A stretch of 64,000 bases of DNA, from positions 67,010,764 to 67,074,763 of the forward strand of contig NC_030683.2 in assembly GCF_000004195.4 (NCBI RefSeq). The letters are read 5' to 3'. The notes beneath the pieces were generated by a model, which was not told the DNA's origin, did not search any database, and was given only the letters and a program-made list of their open reading frames with translations. A program made the position numbers and the translations under genes. This document shows positions 22,488-33,788 of this stretch, piece by piece; position 1 is the stretch's first letter; every line of letters begins with the position of its first letter. Source of the stretch: Xenopus tropicalis. Taxonomy: Eukaryota > Chordata > Amphibia > Anura > Pipidae.

Positions 22488-22595
22488 TTTTAAAGGTGAA
22501 CTAAAGCTTAACTAAAGAAGTAGGTAAGATATGTTGTACATTTTGTTTTAGACTTCTGTACCAGCCCAAGGCAACCACAGCTTTTAATTAATTTA
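22488..22595 (+). mobile_element. T2-like MITE family K fragment
   Basis: 'GGTGAACTAAAGCTTAACTA', 'GAAGTAGGTAAGATATGTTG' and 'CTTCTGTACCAGCCCAAGGC' match the left part of the element at 54492. No TTAA is preserved at the start. Confidence 0.6.
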
Positions 22596-22599
22596 TTCC

Positions 22600-23375
22600 T
22601 TATTTTTTTCAGATCTAAAAAAATTAAAACCTTGTGAAGGTTAAAAGTTCACTTTTGAATTGAGGTTAATTTATTTCTAGACCACAGTGATATACATTTT
22701 CACCTAATTGTCTGGCATCAGAAGTTAAATAATTACTGAACTATTGCTATATTTAAATATTAATCTACATTATTAATCCAAATTTCTCTTGTATACATTT
22801 TAGTATTTTTTTCTTGTTTTGTCAAAGGAATCCATTCAAAGGAAACCATTTTTTTTTAGAACATTCATTAAACCTAGTCCACCTCATAATGGCATATTGC
22901 ACATATATGGCATCATTCTGCTTGAACTTGGAGGTCATTTAATTTCTGCTTTCTAATAGAACATTGTTTTGTTTGAATTTGTCAAATAATTTTACTAAAT
23001 CAATATGCAAAAAGAAAAATTGAAAACAAAGAGGAAATCATATAAACAAGATCATATTATATAGACAGTGTAACATTATCGAAAAGGTCTACCAAGCTAC
23101 CGTGTGTATTTTTCATTGCTGAAGTCAGCATTCTGCCAAATAAACAGAACTTCAATTATTGAACATTTTGTGGACCACATGCACATACAATCTTTTCAGA
23201 TCAAAAAAACCAGTGCAAGAATAACCTTCTTCAAAAGCTACGTATTGAAAATTGTAATAAACATCTAATAAACAACAATTGCTTCCATTACATTCTAATT
23301 TAGAATTAGATCCCAAAGTCCTCTTGTAAAAAAGGGATCGTCTGATTCTGTTTGAATGGCTTCTTCTAGATATCT
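22600..23375. other. Spacer without a supported gene
   Basis: AT-rich; no recognised element or coding frame. Confidence 0.5.
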
Positions 23376-23459
23376 TTTTAAGGTTGAACCCAGGCTTCTT
23401 AACTTAACCTTTCAGAATCTAGATGAGCTCAAGAGTGTGATTGGATTAGTGGAAGAGTT

Positions 23460-24160
23460 CATATGCTGTGGACTTGCCATACCAGTCAGTTGAACTGAAG
23501 AAGTTGCTCGGGTGACTACTGAAACATCTTAAATGATTACTGTATATACTCGAGTATAAGCCTAGTTTTTCACCACCCAAAATGTGCTGAAAAAAGTCAC
23601 CCTCGGCTTATACTCGAGTCGGGTGCCATGGGTCCCTCTAGACTAGCACCCTCTCTCCTTTGTGTGCAAATTAGGCCACCTGCAACCAGACCCTCCAGTG
23701 CCCTGGCCTAAGCTCCCACTAGCAATACTTATTTCCCCTTACATGCCTCCGGGACTGGGTCTGCTGCCAGTTTGCCAATGTGCAATGAGCGTGGGGTAGT
23801 ACTCATATTGTTTTTGTTGACCCTCTTCTCCGCTTACAGAGCTAGTTTACTGTTTTTCTTTGAAATAAATATTGAAAAACATATACCCCACTGATGCCTC
23901 AATTAATGTAATTTTATTGGTATTTATTTTGATTATTAAAACTTAGCAGTAGCTGCTGCATTTCCCACCCTAGGCTTATACTCGAGTCAATAAGTTTTTC
24001 CAGTTTTCTTAGGTAAAATTAGGTACCTCGGCTTATATTCGGATCGGCTTATACTCGAGTATATACGGTACTTAACAAGTCCAGTTGCTTTAGATTGATT
24101 TATACTACATATACAATGACCTGGATGAATGAAAATCTTCATAGTCATGAGCTTAAGAGA
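23460..24160 (+). repeat. Repeat E, interrupted by a TA-element
   Basis: 'GTTGAACTGAAGAAGTTGCT' ... 'GAAACATCTTAAATGAT' ends at 23537, and 'CTTAACAAGTCCAGTTGCTT' ... 'AATGACCTGGATGAATGAAA' resumes at 24071. The right part is homologous to 53372-53450, which lacks the insertion's terminal repeat. The outer limits are not defined. The class of this repeat is unknown to me. Confidence 0.55.
23540..24068. mobile_element. TA-flanked hairpin element (TATACTCGAGTATA type)
   Basis: Ends read CTGTATATACTCGAGTATAA... and ...TTATACTCGAGTATATACGG, inverted repeats of at least 20 bases with one mismatch. TA on both sides (23538-23539, 24069-24070) gives a 2-bp target duplication, as in Tc1/mariner-type elements. 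Extra 'CTTATACTCGAGTC' blocks occur at 23609 and 23972. 529 bp, no transposase. Inserted into repeat E. Confidence 0.75.
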
Positions 24161-24254
24161 GAAAAAAGTTTTCATGCATTTGAACTCTGTTAAAGCTTGA
24201 GTACTTGAAACTTGAGTGCAATTTTAGATTTCATTTAATTAAAAATGTCACCTA

Positions 24255-24844
24255 ATTGGACAAAAATGTAGTTATGCAGCTTACAAAAGACCATGTTCAT
24301 CATAATTTGACATAATTTTCATCCTCATTGATACTGATGCTGACAAAGAATGATGTATAGAAGAATCAGAACACAACTTTGGATATAAAGATCAATAAAT
24401 AAAAAATGTTATAAAATATTTGTATATATAATGCATATTATAAATGCTGTTGAATTGACACACTATACAAAGAATAAAATGTATTGTTACAAAGTCTTAA
24501 AATGTATTAAGTATTACTTACTTATCAACAAAGAATTGACATACAGTTTTATACTGTATATCTTTACCTGTTTGTCTGAATACTGCATATTGTCTTTCCC
24601 TGCTAAGGCCATATTAGCCATACTAAAATGATATACAGTACAACATTGGTATGCAAATGTAATTGAATGCAAAGTCTTTGCAAATTGCTATGAGATGGTA
24701 AACGTTGTTCCCAGAGTTACATTTTGGTAAATAAGTCAATCTTTCTCTCCAAAAGGAATACATTAAAAAAATGAATATCAAATATATGCATGTATAGACA
24801 ATATCAGGCCCACAGACATGTTTGTAACTGTGTATGGTACACAG
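24255..24844. other. Spacer without a supported gene
   Basis: AT-rich; no recognised repeat. Borders the long inverted-repeat element. Confidence 0.45.
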
Positions 24845-25436
24845 TATGGGGTGCCGTTTGTCCAAAGTACATTTTGTCTATAAAAATACATTCTATATAC
24901 AAAAAGCAATCCCCAGTAGACAGAATTAAAGTGTGGGTATAAACACTGGTAAAAAATATACAAAAGATATATTTCTAGTGAAGAATGAGAATAAAATCAA
25001 TTTTGTGCACAAAAGGATATTATTATATTACAAACTCCATTCTTTAAATTTTAACAAGCTTTCTGTCTCACAAATGTATAACATCTATACAAAAAAACAG
25101 TTATGTGTAAAGTTGCTTACAGAATGAATAATGTAAAACAAAACTTTGACAAAATATATAATGGTGTAACTGGCTAGCATATTCCAGCTAGATTTTCATG
25201 ACAAAATAGATGCGTGTAACAGAAAGAAATATTCTATAGCACAGAATTCATTCTATCAACAAAATGAATACACAGTTCCACAAAACTGATAAAATATCCA
25301 TTCTGTGAAACAACACTGTCAATCAAATTCATGAACCAATAAGAAACAAGCATATTCATTATCCAATAATATGCAGGTTTTAACTGGAGTCAATTTACTG
25401 ATCTGCCCACTGTTTTAATTTGTCTATAAAGTGTTC

Positions 25437-25455
25437 ACACACACACACACACACG
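25437..25455. repeat. (CA)n microsatellite at inner end of left arm
   Basis: About nine CA units where the left arm ends; its inverted partner is at 27427. Confidence 0.85.
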
Positions 25456-25456
25456 C

Positions 25457-26130
25457 TACATACATACATATTGTACTAGTTAGCTTACAGCAGTCTCTCA
25501 ATAATTTACTTATCCATAGTTCAACTACTACACTATGTAGCCACAGGGAAAAAAAAATCCCAGTGGGCCCCACTTTGGGCGCACCACCCCCAACCCCAAC
25601 AGTGGCTGCAAGGAGGAAGAAGGGGGTATGCAGTGTGCATTACACACAGGGCGGGGGTGAAGGCTGGCAGCGGGGGAGAAGTTGGCAACTGAGGTGAGGG
25701 GCTCCTGGGAGGGCAGCCCTGCTGGACCCTGGACACCCCAGTGCAACACCACGCACACACATAATACATCATATAAATAATTGATGATCCTCCTAAAGTA
25801 ACAATATGTAACGGATCCCTTTTGTTTGTACATAGTACTGATGTGTGTTGTAGTTGAACTACAGCTAACTAGGATACTGCTCATAAGGCCTACACATCAT
25901 ACTATACAACCAGCCTGTCTGCATCAAGTTCTGAAGTGGCTGAGTCACATGGCTACGCATATTATGTAGTAGTTAAACTATAGCTAAGCACATTATTAAT
26001 AGAGCGCTATCAGCTAACTTCTGCAATATTACGGCTAGGAGGAGGGCAGACATTGGAGCCTAACAATCACCTACAAAGCTTATTAGGGTCACTACTACAG
26101 TGGGGGAATTATACAAACTTGTGCAACTTC
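25457..26130. other. Left part of foldback centre, no gene
   Basis: Contains a GC-richer patch (25560-25760) with no coding pattern; long minus-strand frames there look like composition artefacts. Confidence 0.5.
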
Positions 26131-26286
26131 ATATTGCAGTGTAAAGATATGAGTCAGCTGGTATCCTTGGGGGGAGGAGCTTATATTGCAGTGTAACAAT
26201 ATGAGTCAGCTGGTATCCTTGGGGGGAGGAGCTTATATTGCAGTGTAACGATATGAGTCAGCTGGTATCCTTGGGGGGAGGAGCTA
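26131..26286 (+). repeat. 52-bp minisatellite, three copies
   Basis: Three tandem copies of a 52-base unit starting ATATTGCAGTGTAA and containing 'GAGTCAGCTGGTATCC' and 'TTGGGGGGAGGAGC' (GAGTCAGCTG at 26151, 26203 and 26255). The copies are nearly identical, so the duplication is much younger than the surrounding arms. GAGTCAGC resembles a NF-E2/AP-1 half-type site; that is only a motif resemblance. Confidence 0.9.
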
Positions 26287-26993
26287 TATATATATATACA
26301 TATATGTTATATGGGTTTGTGCTCTACTCACTGGTGTAAGTGTCTCACATATACTGAGTTACACTGCTACCATAAATATCTGTATATTGTACTATATCGA
26401 GGGGCCCCCACATGAGTGGCTAATCTGCTAATGTTAGAGTTTATTTGAAATAATGCTATTTATATCTTGTGTTTTATTGACTTGTCAAGGGTAAGGTTGC
26501 TAACCAGCCAGTAATTTGCCAGTCTAGCTAGTAAATATCAGGCAAGGCCGGGGCCAGTATTGGGAATTTACCAGTTTACATGTCATTCTTCAGCCTACCC
26601 TCAACCTGCCCAAAATCCCTAATCAAGCCAGGTTGTTATTGCCTATACACACAGGGTTTCTGTGGCTCCGCCCCCAGCCTGCCCACCTATATCACTGGTC
26701 CCTCCTCCTCCTCCTCTTCCTCCTCCTCCACTTCCTCCTCCCCCTACATTGCTGTCTCACCCCCTCCATGTCACCAATTTTACCCTCAGGTTCCTACTCC
26801 CACTCCCTTAGCTTGAGCAAGACTCTTTCTAAAAAAAATAAAAAGGGGGGGGCAATCATAATTAGGCCTGTTATACTTACCTGAAGGTATTATATTTATG
26901 TTTTAAAATGCTTTATTCTAGATTCATTTTTAGCTACACAATCCAGAGAAACATCATTAGATCAGTTTGTGCCACAGAATCAGTACAGAATTA

Positions 26994-27192
26994 GGGTGAA
27001 GACACACAGAGCTACTAGTAGCAGCTACTTGTAATGGCTACTAAAACAGACAATGCTGATCATTTACTCATAACTGTCTCAACATGTGTTTTAGCAGAGG
27101 CAATTCTCAGCATTGTCTATGGCAGGGGATTTTCTGGTGTTAAGTAGACGTGAAAAAGTAGCTGGTACTAGTAGCTCTGTGTGTCTTCACCC
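26994..27192. mobile_element. Harbinger-type MITE with TTA target duplication
   Basis: Starts GGGTGAAGACACACAGAGCT and ends AGCTCTGTGTGTCTTCACCC, a perfect 20-base inverted repeat continuing as ACTAGTAGCAGCTAC. Flanked by TTA on both sides (26991-26993, 27193-27195). G-starting ends and a 3-bp TWA duplication fit the PIF/Harbinger superfamily. 199 bp, nested in the foldback element. Confidence 0.85.
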
Positions 27193-27424
27193 TTATAGTT
27201 CTCATCCACCTGTAAGACATTCCATTTAAGAACCTGTAGAGTCTAACAGATGCCCTTTTAAGAGTGTTTGTTCTTTGTTAATGGTTATTGCTATGCAGCA
27301 CAGCAGCCATTAGAGGGCGCCTCTATATCAGGCCACACATCTATACACTGGGGATGGTGCAGCCATGTGGGGCAGAGCTGGCAGTTTTTTACCTTGTTAA
27401 ATAAATCCTACAAACAAATCCTCC

Positions 27425-27426
<2 letters not shown>

Positions 27427-27458
<32 letters not shown>

Positions 27459-27472
27459 GGGGGGGGGGGGGC
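27427..27472. repeat. (TG)n and poly(G) at inner end of right arm
   Basis: About 14 TG units followed by a run of 12-14 G. Partner of the CA tract at 25437; the poly(G) has no counterpart there. Confidence 0.9.
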
Positions 27473-28344
27473 AGGGTCAACACTTTATAGAAACAATTCA
27501 AACAGTGGGAAGAAAGACCAGTAAATGGACTTCAATTAAAACTTGCATGTTATTGGATAATGAATATACTTGCTTCCTATTGGTTCTTGTTTCACAGAAG
27601 GGATATTTTATCAGTTTTGTGGAACTGAGTATTCATTTTGTTGATAGAATGATTTTTGTGCTATAGAATCTTCCTTTTTGTAACAAGCATCTATTTTGTC
27701 ATAAAATCTAGCTTGGAATAAGCTAGTCAGTTACACCATTATATATTTTGTGCAAAGTTTTGTTTTACATAATTCATTCTGTAAAAAACTTGTTCTGCTG
27801 TATGGATGTTATACAGATGTTAGACAGAATGCTTGTTAAAATTTACAGAATGGAGTTTGTAATATAATTATATTCTTTTGTGCATAAAATTGATTATTTT
27901 CGCAGAACTATGTCTTTTGTATATTTGTAACCAGTGTATATGGCCACACATTTATTCTGTGTCCTGGGGATTGTCCTTTGTTTATAGAATGCATTTATGT
28001 AGACAAAATGTACTTTGGACAAATGGCACCCCATAACACAGGGCATGTATGATGGGTGTCATGGTGAGTGTCATGATCTTGATCCTACCCTGCTTTTTCA
28101 CATGATGGTGTACCAATAACTAATATAAGCATTGTGTGCTATAGTGCAAATTTCCAAAAACACTACAATTGTGTGCCACCCAAATGCAATCATAATCTTT
28201 TCTCTAAATGTATCCACAGATTTAATACAGAAATGCAAACTCTGCAAAAATTTTAAATTATTTTGTTTTTGGCTTAATTTGTTCATGTCTTTGTTTGATC
28301 AGTGTTATAAAATAAGCGAACATTAGCTTATATTTTTGAAGTTA

Positions 28345-29019
28345 CCGTATTTTTCGCCGTATAAGACGCACTTTTTCTTCCCCAAAACTGGGGGGGAAAA
28401 GTTGGTGCGTCTTATACGACAAATATACGGTACAAATATACGCATACACCCCCCGTGGATGGAGGTGAGCACGGGCGTGCATGGACACGCGTCCGTTCAA
28501 TTGCGCATACCTCCCCCCACTTTTGTCCGTCCTGCCGACACTTGAGTTGAAGATGTAAAGCGCACGCACTCACCTCCATCCACGGGGGGGCGGGGTGCGT
28601 GCGAGCGCGTTACATCTTCAGCTCAAGATCACAGCACAGCCAATCACAAGTTGCTCAGTACAACCCAGTCACACTGCATTTTGGGATATGTAGTTCTAAG
28701 GAGGCGATTGGGGCACGGATGGGCTTGTAATGAGTGGCAGTTCTTAAGGCAGTGGGGGGCAAGGGGAAGCAGGATGGGACCAGCAAGGGGCAAGTCATTG
28801 GTGAGTAGGAGTGGAAGTGTGGTGGCCATTGTAACTGTGTAATAAGAGTGTAAGCTCTTCGGGACAAGCCATTAGTTTAGTACAAGTAATCCCTTCCCCT
28901 GATCTACCTACCAGCACCTATGCACCAAGCAAGTCCTTTTCACACTGCCTTTTGCAGTATTTGGTTCAGAATCTTTTTTTTCTAGATTTTCCTCCTTTAA
29001 AATTGGGTGAAAAATACGG
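28345..29019. mobile_element. TA-flanked element (CCGTATTTTTCGCCGTATAAG type)
   Basis: Left end CCGTATTTTTCGCCGTATAA; right end ...GGGTGAAAAATACGG, with TA at 28343-28344 and 29020-29021. The right end lacks the inner 'CGTCTTATACGGC' part. The first 85 bases are themselves a stem (GACGCACTTTTTC against GTTGGTGCGTCTTATACG) ending ATATACGG+TA at 28429, so it could also be read as a mini-element. A second stem follows: GTGGATGGAGGTGAGC (28456) against CTCACCTCCATCCAC (28568), and GAGTTGAAGATGTAAAGCGC (28543) against GCGCGTTACATCTTCAGCTC (28604). No transposase. Same TA/CCGTAT logic as the element at 23540. Confidence 0.65.
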
Positions 29020-29024
29020 TAATA

Positions 29025-29940
29025 TTATTCTCCACTTGAATAAGCCAAAATTTTAAAATGTATAAAAGTTCTGACAATGCCGTTTAAGTTTTACAACTAA
29101 TAATAATGTCCTATGGATCTCTAGATCCTTGACCAATAACCTGAAATAATTGAAAAAGACAGAAAGCCAAAAGGCAAAAGAGTACCTTACATCTTTTGAT
29201 CCTTTTTGATGCCAAAATAATTAAACCTACTCCCCCGGCTATATAAGCTTGCTGTTTGCTCTTTTTGTGTTTGTTTGTTTTCATATGTTATCATCATAGT
29301 TTCATAATTGTTTTAAAAGCAGATTTCCCTATCTTTACTGCCAGATGCACACAGCCAACATATCCAAGTTAAGTACTATTTAATCTAGTTTGAAACCTAT
29401 TCTAATAACAAGTGGTTCACTGTATTCCAGTCAGAGGTGGAATAGGCCAGTTTGTAGATTAAGAAAAGGTCATAGACTAATGCTGGTCACATACAATCCA
29501 ACTTTCTTTTATTTATGAACAAATAGTGAAATTATTTATGAAGCTTAAACATTACTAATTATAAAACCGACCAAAGCAATCAAAATTATTTTAGTCTGTA
29601 ATATGATGCAGCTCATCTAAAGGGGTATGTTAAAAGAGTTATGTTACAATAGTATTCAATTCACTGATTCTTAATAATCTGCATCTTTCTTGAACAGCTA
29701 TATGATCCAGTACCCTCTGGTGCAGCTCAACTATATAACAATGTCTTAATTTCAAAATAACTTTTGTGTATATAGGAGTTGGCAGTATATTTTTTTTCTG
29801 TTCCTCAGGCACTAACAACTGGATTTAAAGCTCCACATGACATAGAATATCTGTGGCTGAAGAAATGCAAATAAAGTACTTAATTAAATACTGCTTCCTG
29901 TTGCAATTGCATTTATAAAACTAGAAAGGGAAGTTTGAGA
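29025..29940. other. Spacer without a supported gene
   Basis: AT-rich; no coding frame or repeat recognised. Confidence 0.5.
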
Positions 29941-29944
29941 ACAA

Positions 29945-32335
29945 ACTTCATGTTGGGTTCAAAAACGTGAAGTCACTGAAGAACATCTAATCTGTTGGCT
30001 CCACCCACTTTTTCTAACCTTGGACCACAGTTATATAGTAAAAGCCACTGTGCAAAGTTTGGGGACCCTGGTTTTAATAGTGTCTGAATGACAGCAATTT
30101 AAATTTCCCCACTGAAAGTCAACGAGTGACATCTGATTGATGGCTCCACCCACTTTTTTCTAATCTGGAACTGCAGTTACCCAGTGACTAACTTAAACCA
30201 ATAAAATTCAATGGATGAAATCGGATTGGCTGTTTTTGACCCAAGCCACTTTTCCTATTTTTGAATTGCAGTCCCCGAGTGACCAACTTTGCACTAGGCA
30301 TAAAAATTGTGAGACTGACAGCATTTTACACTTCACCATGTGAAATGTGATTGGCTGGGTTGGTGGGTCCACTCACTTTTTTCTAACTTTGAATGGCAAA
30401 TACCTAGTGACTAACTCTGGAAAGTTTAACACTTAAAAAGTTTAATACTTAAATAATGGCATCAGTTTAAATATAAACCAATGAAATTTAATGTGTGGAA
30501 AGGGATTGGCTGTTGGTGGTTCCGTCCACTTGTTCTAACCCTGAATATGTAGTCAGCCAGTGACTGACTGTGCAAAGTTTGAGAACCCTGACATAAATAG
30601 TGTCAGAAAGGCAGCATTTTAAATTTAAACCAAAAAGATTGGCTGTTGATGGCTCCATCCACTTTTAAAACCTAAAAATTCAGTCCCCTAGTGACCCTGG
30701 TGTTAATACTGTGAGAATGGCAGCAGGCTGAATTTACCCATAGAAAATCAAGTTAAAATCTAATTGCCTGTTGGTGGCCCCACCCACTTTTTCTAACCTT
30801 GACTATGAAGTCACCCAGTGACTGACTGTGCAAAGTTTGGGAACCCTGGCATCAAACCAATAAAATTCAATAGGTGAAATCTGATTAGGTGGAGCCACCA
30901 ACAGCCACTTTTCAAAACTAAAACTGCAGTCCCCTTTTGACCAGCTGAATCTCAGTTACCTGGTGACTAGCTCTGCACAGTTTGGGGACGTTAGTATTAA
31001 TATTTAAAGAATGGCAGCAGTTTAAATTTAAACATATGAAGTCTAAAGGTGAAATCTGTTGGCTGTTGTTGGCCCTGCCCACTTTTCTAAACTTGGAATG
31101 GAGTCACCCAGTGACAAACAAAGTTTGGGGACCCTGACATTAAACATGTGAGAATGGCAGCAGTTAAAATTTCCCCACCGAAAACAATGAAAAAATTGTG
31201 ATTGGCTTTTGGTGGCCCACCCACTTTTTCTAACCTTGACTATGAAGTCACCCAATAACTGACTGTGCAAAGTTTGGGAACCCTGGCATCAAACCAATAA
31301 AATTCAGTAGGTGAAATCTAGCAGTTGGTGGCTCCGCCTACTTTTCAAAACTAAAACTGCAGTCCCCTATTGACCAGCTGTGAAAATTTTGGGGACCCTG
31401 GGGTTAATTCTGTGGGAATGGCAGCTGGTCGAATTTCCCTATTGAAAGTCAGTAGGTAAAATCTGATTGGCTGTTGGTGGCTCTGTCCACTTTTTCTAAC
31501 CTTGAATCACAGTTACCTGGTGCCTAACTCTGCAAAGTTTGGGTACGCCGGCATTATTACTGTGAGAATGGCAGCAGGTTGAATTTCCGCCAAGTCAATA
31601 GGTAAAATCTGATTGGCTCTTCACAGCTCCACCACTCTTGGGCATCCAACAATAATCATATTTTCATTCTGGCTGACCCCATGACTATTTGATTCAAGTT
31701 TGGGGAGTGTAGCTGTAGCCTGTAAGATTGGCAGCAGTTTCAATTTCCCCATAAACGTCAATGGGTGAAATTTGATTGGCTGTTATTGGCCCCACCCACT
31801 TTGCTTTTTTCAAAGAAACTTGAATGCATAGTCACCCAGTGACTGACTGTGCAAAGTTTGGGAACCCTGGCATCAAACCAATAAAATTCAATAGGTGAAA
31901 TCTGATTGACTGTTGGTGGTTCCGCCTACTTTTCAAAACTAAAACTGCAGTCCTCTAGTGACCAACTGTGAAAAGTTTGGGGACCCTAGGGTTAAAACTG
32001 TGAGAATGGCAGAAGGTTGAATCTCCCCATTGACCCAGGCTGACCCCATAACTATGTGATTCAAGTTTGGGGAGTGTAGCTGTATCCTGTAAGATTGGCA
32101 GCAGTTTCAATTTCCCCATAATTGTCAATGGGTGGAATTTGATTGGCTGTTTTTGGCCCCTCCCACTTTGGGGTCATCCAACAAATGTTGATGTTTCGTG
32201 TTGGGTGACCCCATTATTATGTTATTCAAGTTTGGGGGGTGCAGCTTCAATGCTGCAAGTGCGGCAGCAGTTTGAAAATCTTCCCTGTCAAAGTCAATGG
32301 GAAAATTGGGGTGTTCGGAGCGGTGCCACAAAAAG
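29945..32335 (+). repeat. Degenerate tandem array, about 145-bp units
   Basis: At least 14-16 diverged head-to-tail units. Each carries, in order, 'AAATCTGATTGGCTGTTGGT', a CCACCCACTTTT block, 'TAACCTTGAAT', 'CAGTTACCCAGTGAC', 'TGCAAAGTTTGGGGACCCTG' and 'GTGAGAATGGCAGCAG'. The AAGTTTGGG landmark falls near 30056, 30570, 30825, 31117, 31263, 31380, 31525, 31697, 31847, 31965, 32057 and 32226. A higher-order variant ('GCATCAAACCAATAAAATTC') recurs at 30849, 31287 and 31871. The last units (from about 31640) are of a second type with 'GGTCATCCAACAA' and 'GTTTGGGGAGTGTAGCTGTA'. The plus-strand frame across 32067-32540 is not a gene. Confidence 0.85.
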
Positions 32336-32545
32336 ACGGGGGGTGGGATCTCTTAGAAAAGCACAAACAACCTATAGGCCGAAGGAGTGTGGGGAGTTTG
32401 GGTGTTGTGCCCCTAAAACTGTAGAAGGAGTAGCGTTTAGAAAATGGGGGACGCTAAGAATAAGAAGAAGCAGAAGAATAAGCCAAAGTCGAAGAACAGT
32501 ATGTTGGGGTTTTCATAACTTAATAACTGCGGGGTGGTAACTCTT
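32336..32545 (+). repeat. Tail unit after the tandem array
   Basis: Contains 'AAGACGGGGGGTGGGATCTC', 'GCCCCTAAAACTGTAGAAGG' and a purine run 'GAATAAGAAGAAGCAGAAGA'. This type of tail (an AAGAAGAAG run after CCCCTAA) is something I associate with a vertebrate interspersed repeat; not named. Confidence 0.4.
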
Positions 32546-32669
32546 CAGAAGGACCATCAACAACTCGAAAATATATCTCAAATTGAGAATTGGATGTTTT
32601 TTAAAAAAAAATCTTACAAAATCTATTATATCTATCTATATAAAGGAATACATCCCAAGCTGTACAAAA

Positions 32670-32778
32670 AAAAAACTTGTTTCATGCCATAAACAGTCAC
32701 TCGCCATTTTGTTTTTGTGGATTTGCACCCGTTTGCACACGCAAACATGCCTGCCGAAAAATTTTGCTCATCATTAAT
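32670..32778 (+). mobile_element. MITE family A right-end fragment
   Basis: 'GTTTGCACACGCAAACATGC' then 'CTGCCGAAAAATTTTGCTCATCATT' resembles the family A right end (CATGCCTG...TTCGCTCATCACT). Confidence 0.5.
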
Positions 32779-32779
32779 C

Positions 32780-33785
32780 AGAAATACTTTATACTGTCTT
32801 AATGACAAAAAATTAATTTTCACTATCTTCTTTTCTAAAATATGTTGATGACTGCAACTGCCAATATATTTATGCCCTTCTATGACTTTTGTATAATGAT
32901 AAAAGTACAACTTACATAAGACTGATTATATTAGTCCTCTTTCTTATTGAAATTAGAAGAGTAGAAAAATGAATTTTAAAAGCAAAGAATGGACATGCAA
33001 AACAGGGGTATTACTGATGAGAACAATGTTCATTCAAGGGCACAAGAACACTTGGTGCTCTATCTTAACAATTAAATGAACATATCTACACAGAACGGCC
33101 CATCTCCTCATGGAATTCAGTATGGCAAAGCATTTTAAATTTCACATGGCTAAGATTACTGTTCTACTCTGGAAAGATTTATAATTACAAATGTTTTAAC
33201 ATTTTAGATTTTCAATGTCATATTTGAGCATGTTTTAAAAGCTTAATATCTATAGAAAATATACTATAGGTTCTGAAATGGACTTCTTTGTATGTGAAAC
33301 AGTGGCTGTGATTTTAAAAGCTAAAATATGAATAGGGGTTACAAGAGACCAATGCTATTAAGTCCACTATTAGAGGGATGTCCACATACAAGTACAGTAG
33401 TGAAGATTAACGTGCCTGGAGCTGAGCAACAGGAAAAATACCTAAAGAAGAAACAAAAATCCATCCAATGTTTAATATAAATAGGAGCTATCTAGTATGA
33501 AGAAAACTAGATACATTAAATTAAGTGTATCATTGATTCCAACCAGGGAAATGGTGTTAAAGCAAACACTTAATTCTTTCTCCCTCCTTAATAGATTTCA
33601 ATCTACAACCTCAACTTTTTATATAACTTGTTTTAGTAAACAATTGTGTTTATATTAAACACAATGTTTCACTAGTGAAGTCGTGTTAATTCAGACTATG
33701 TCACAGTTATGTGAAAACTGTCAGCCTTTATAGAAGGAGCACATAAAAACATAAACCATGTGTGGCTAGTCAAAACGATCAAATT
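32780..33785. other. Spacer without a supported gene
   Basis: AT-rich; nothing recognised. Confidence 0.5.
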
Positions 33786-33788
33786 AAT

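Larger units (their letters stand above)
24845..28035. mobile_element. 3.2-kb foldback element with about 610-bp arms
   Basis: The left arm (24845-25456) and right arm (27426-28035) are inverted copies over their whole length: for example GGGGTGCCGTTTGTCCAAAG at 24849 against CTTTGGACAAATGGCACCCC at 28013; 'CACAAAACTGATAAAATATCC' at 25276 against GGATATTTTATCAGTTTTGTG at 27601. Both arms end on the inside at a CA/TG microsatellite. The 2-kb centre has no transposase frame. Divergence of the arms (several small indels) shows an old copy. No clear target duplication. A non-autonomous DNA element is the best guess; superfamily unknown. Frames inside are chance. Confidence 0.75.

Noticed and set aside
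27268..27666. 132-residue plus-strand frame
   Set aside because: Crosses the TG/poly(G) tract and an inverted arm; composition artefact.
28456..28591. GC-rich stem as a possible microRNA hairpin
   Set aside because: The stem arms are about 110 bases apart and belong to a transposon end; no separate miRNA evidence.
32067..32540. 157-residue plus-strand frame
   Set aside because: Lies across the end of the tandem array and its tail; no domain pattern.
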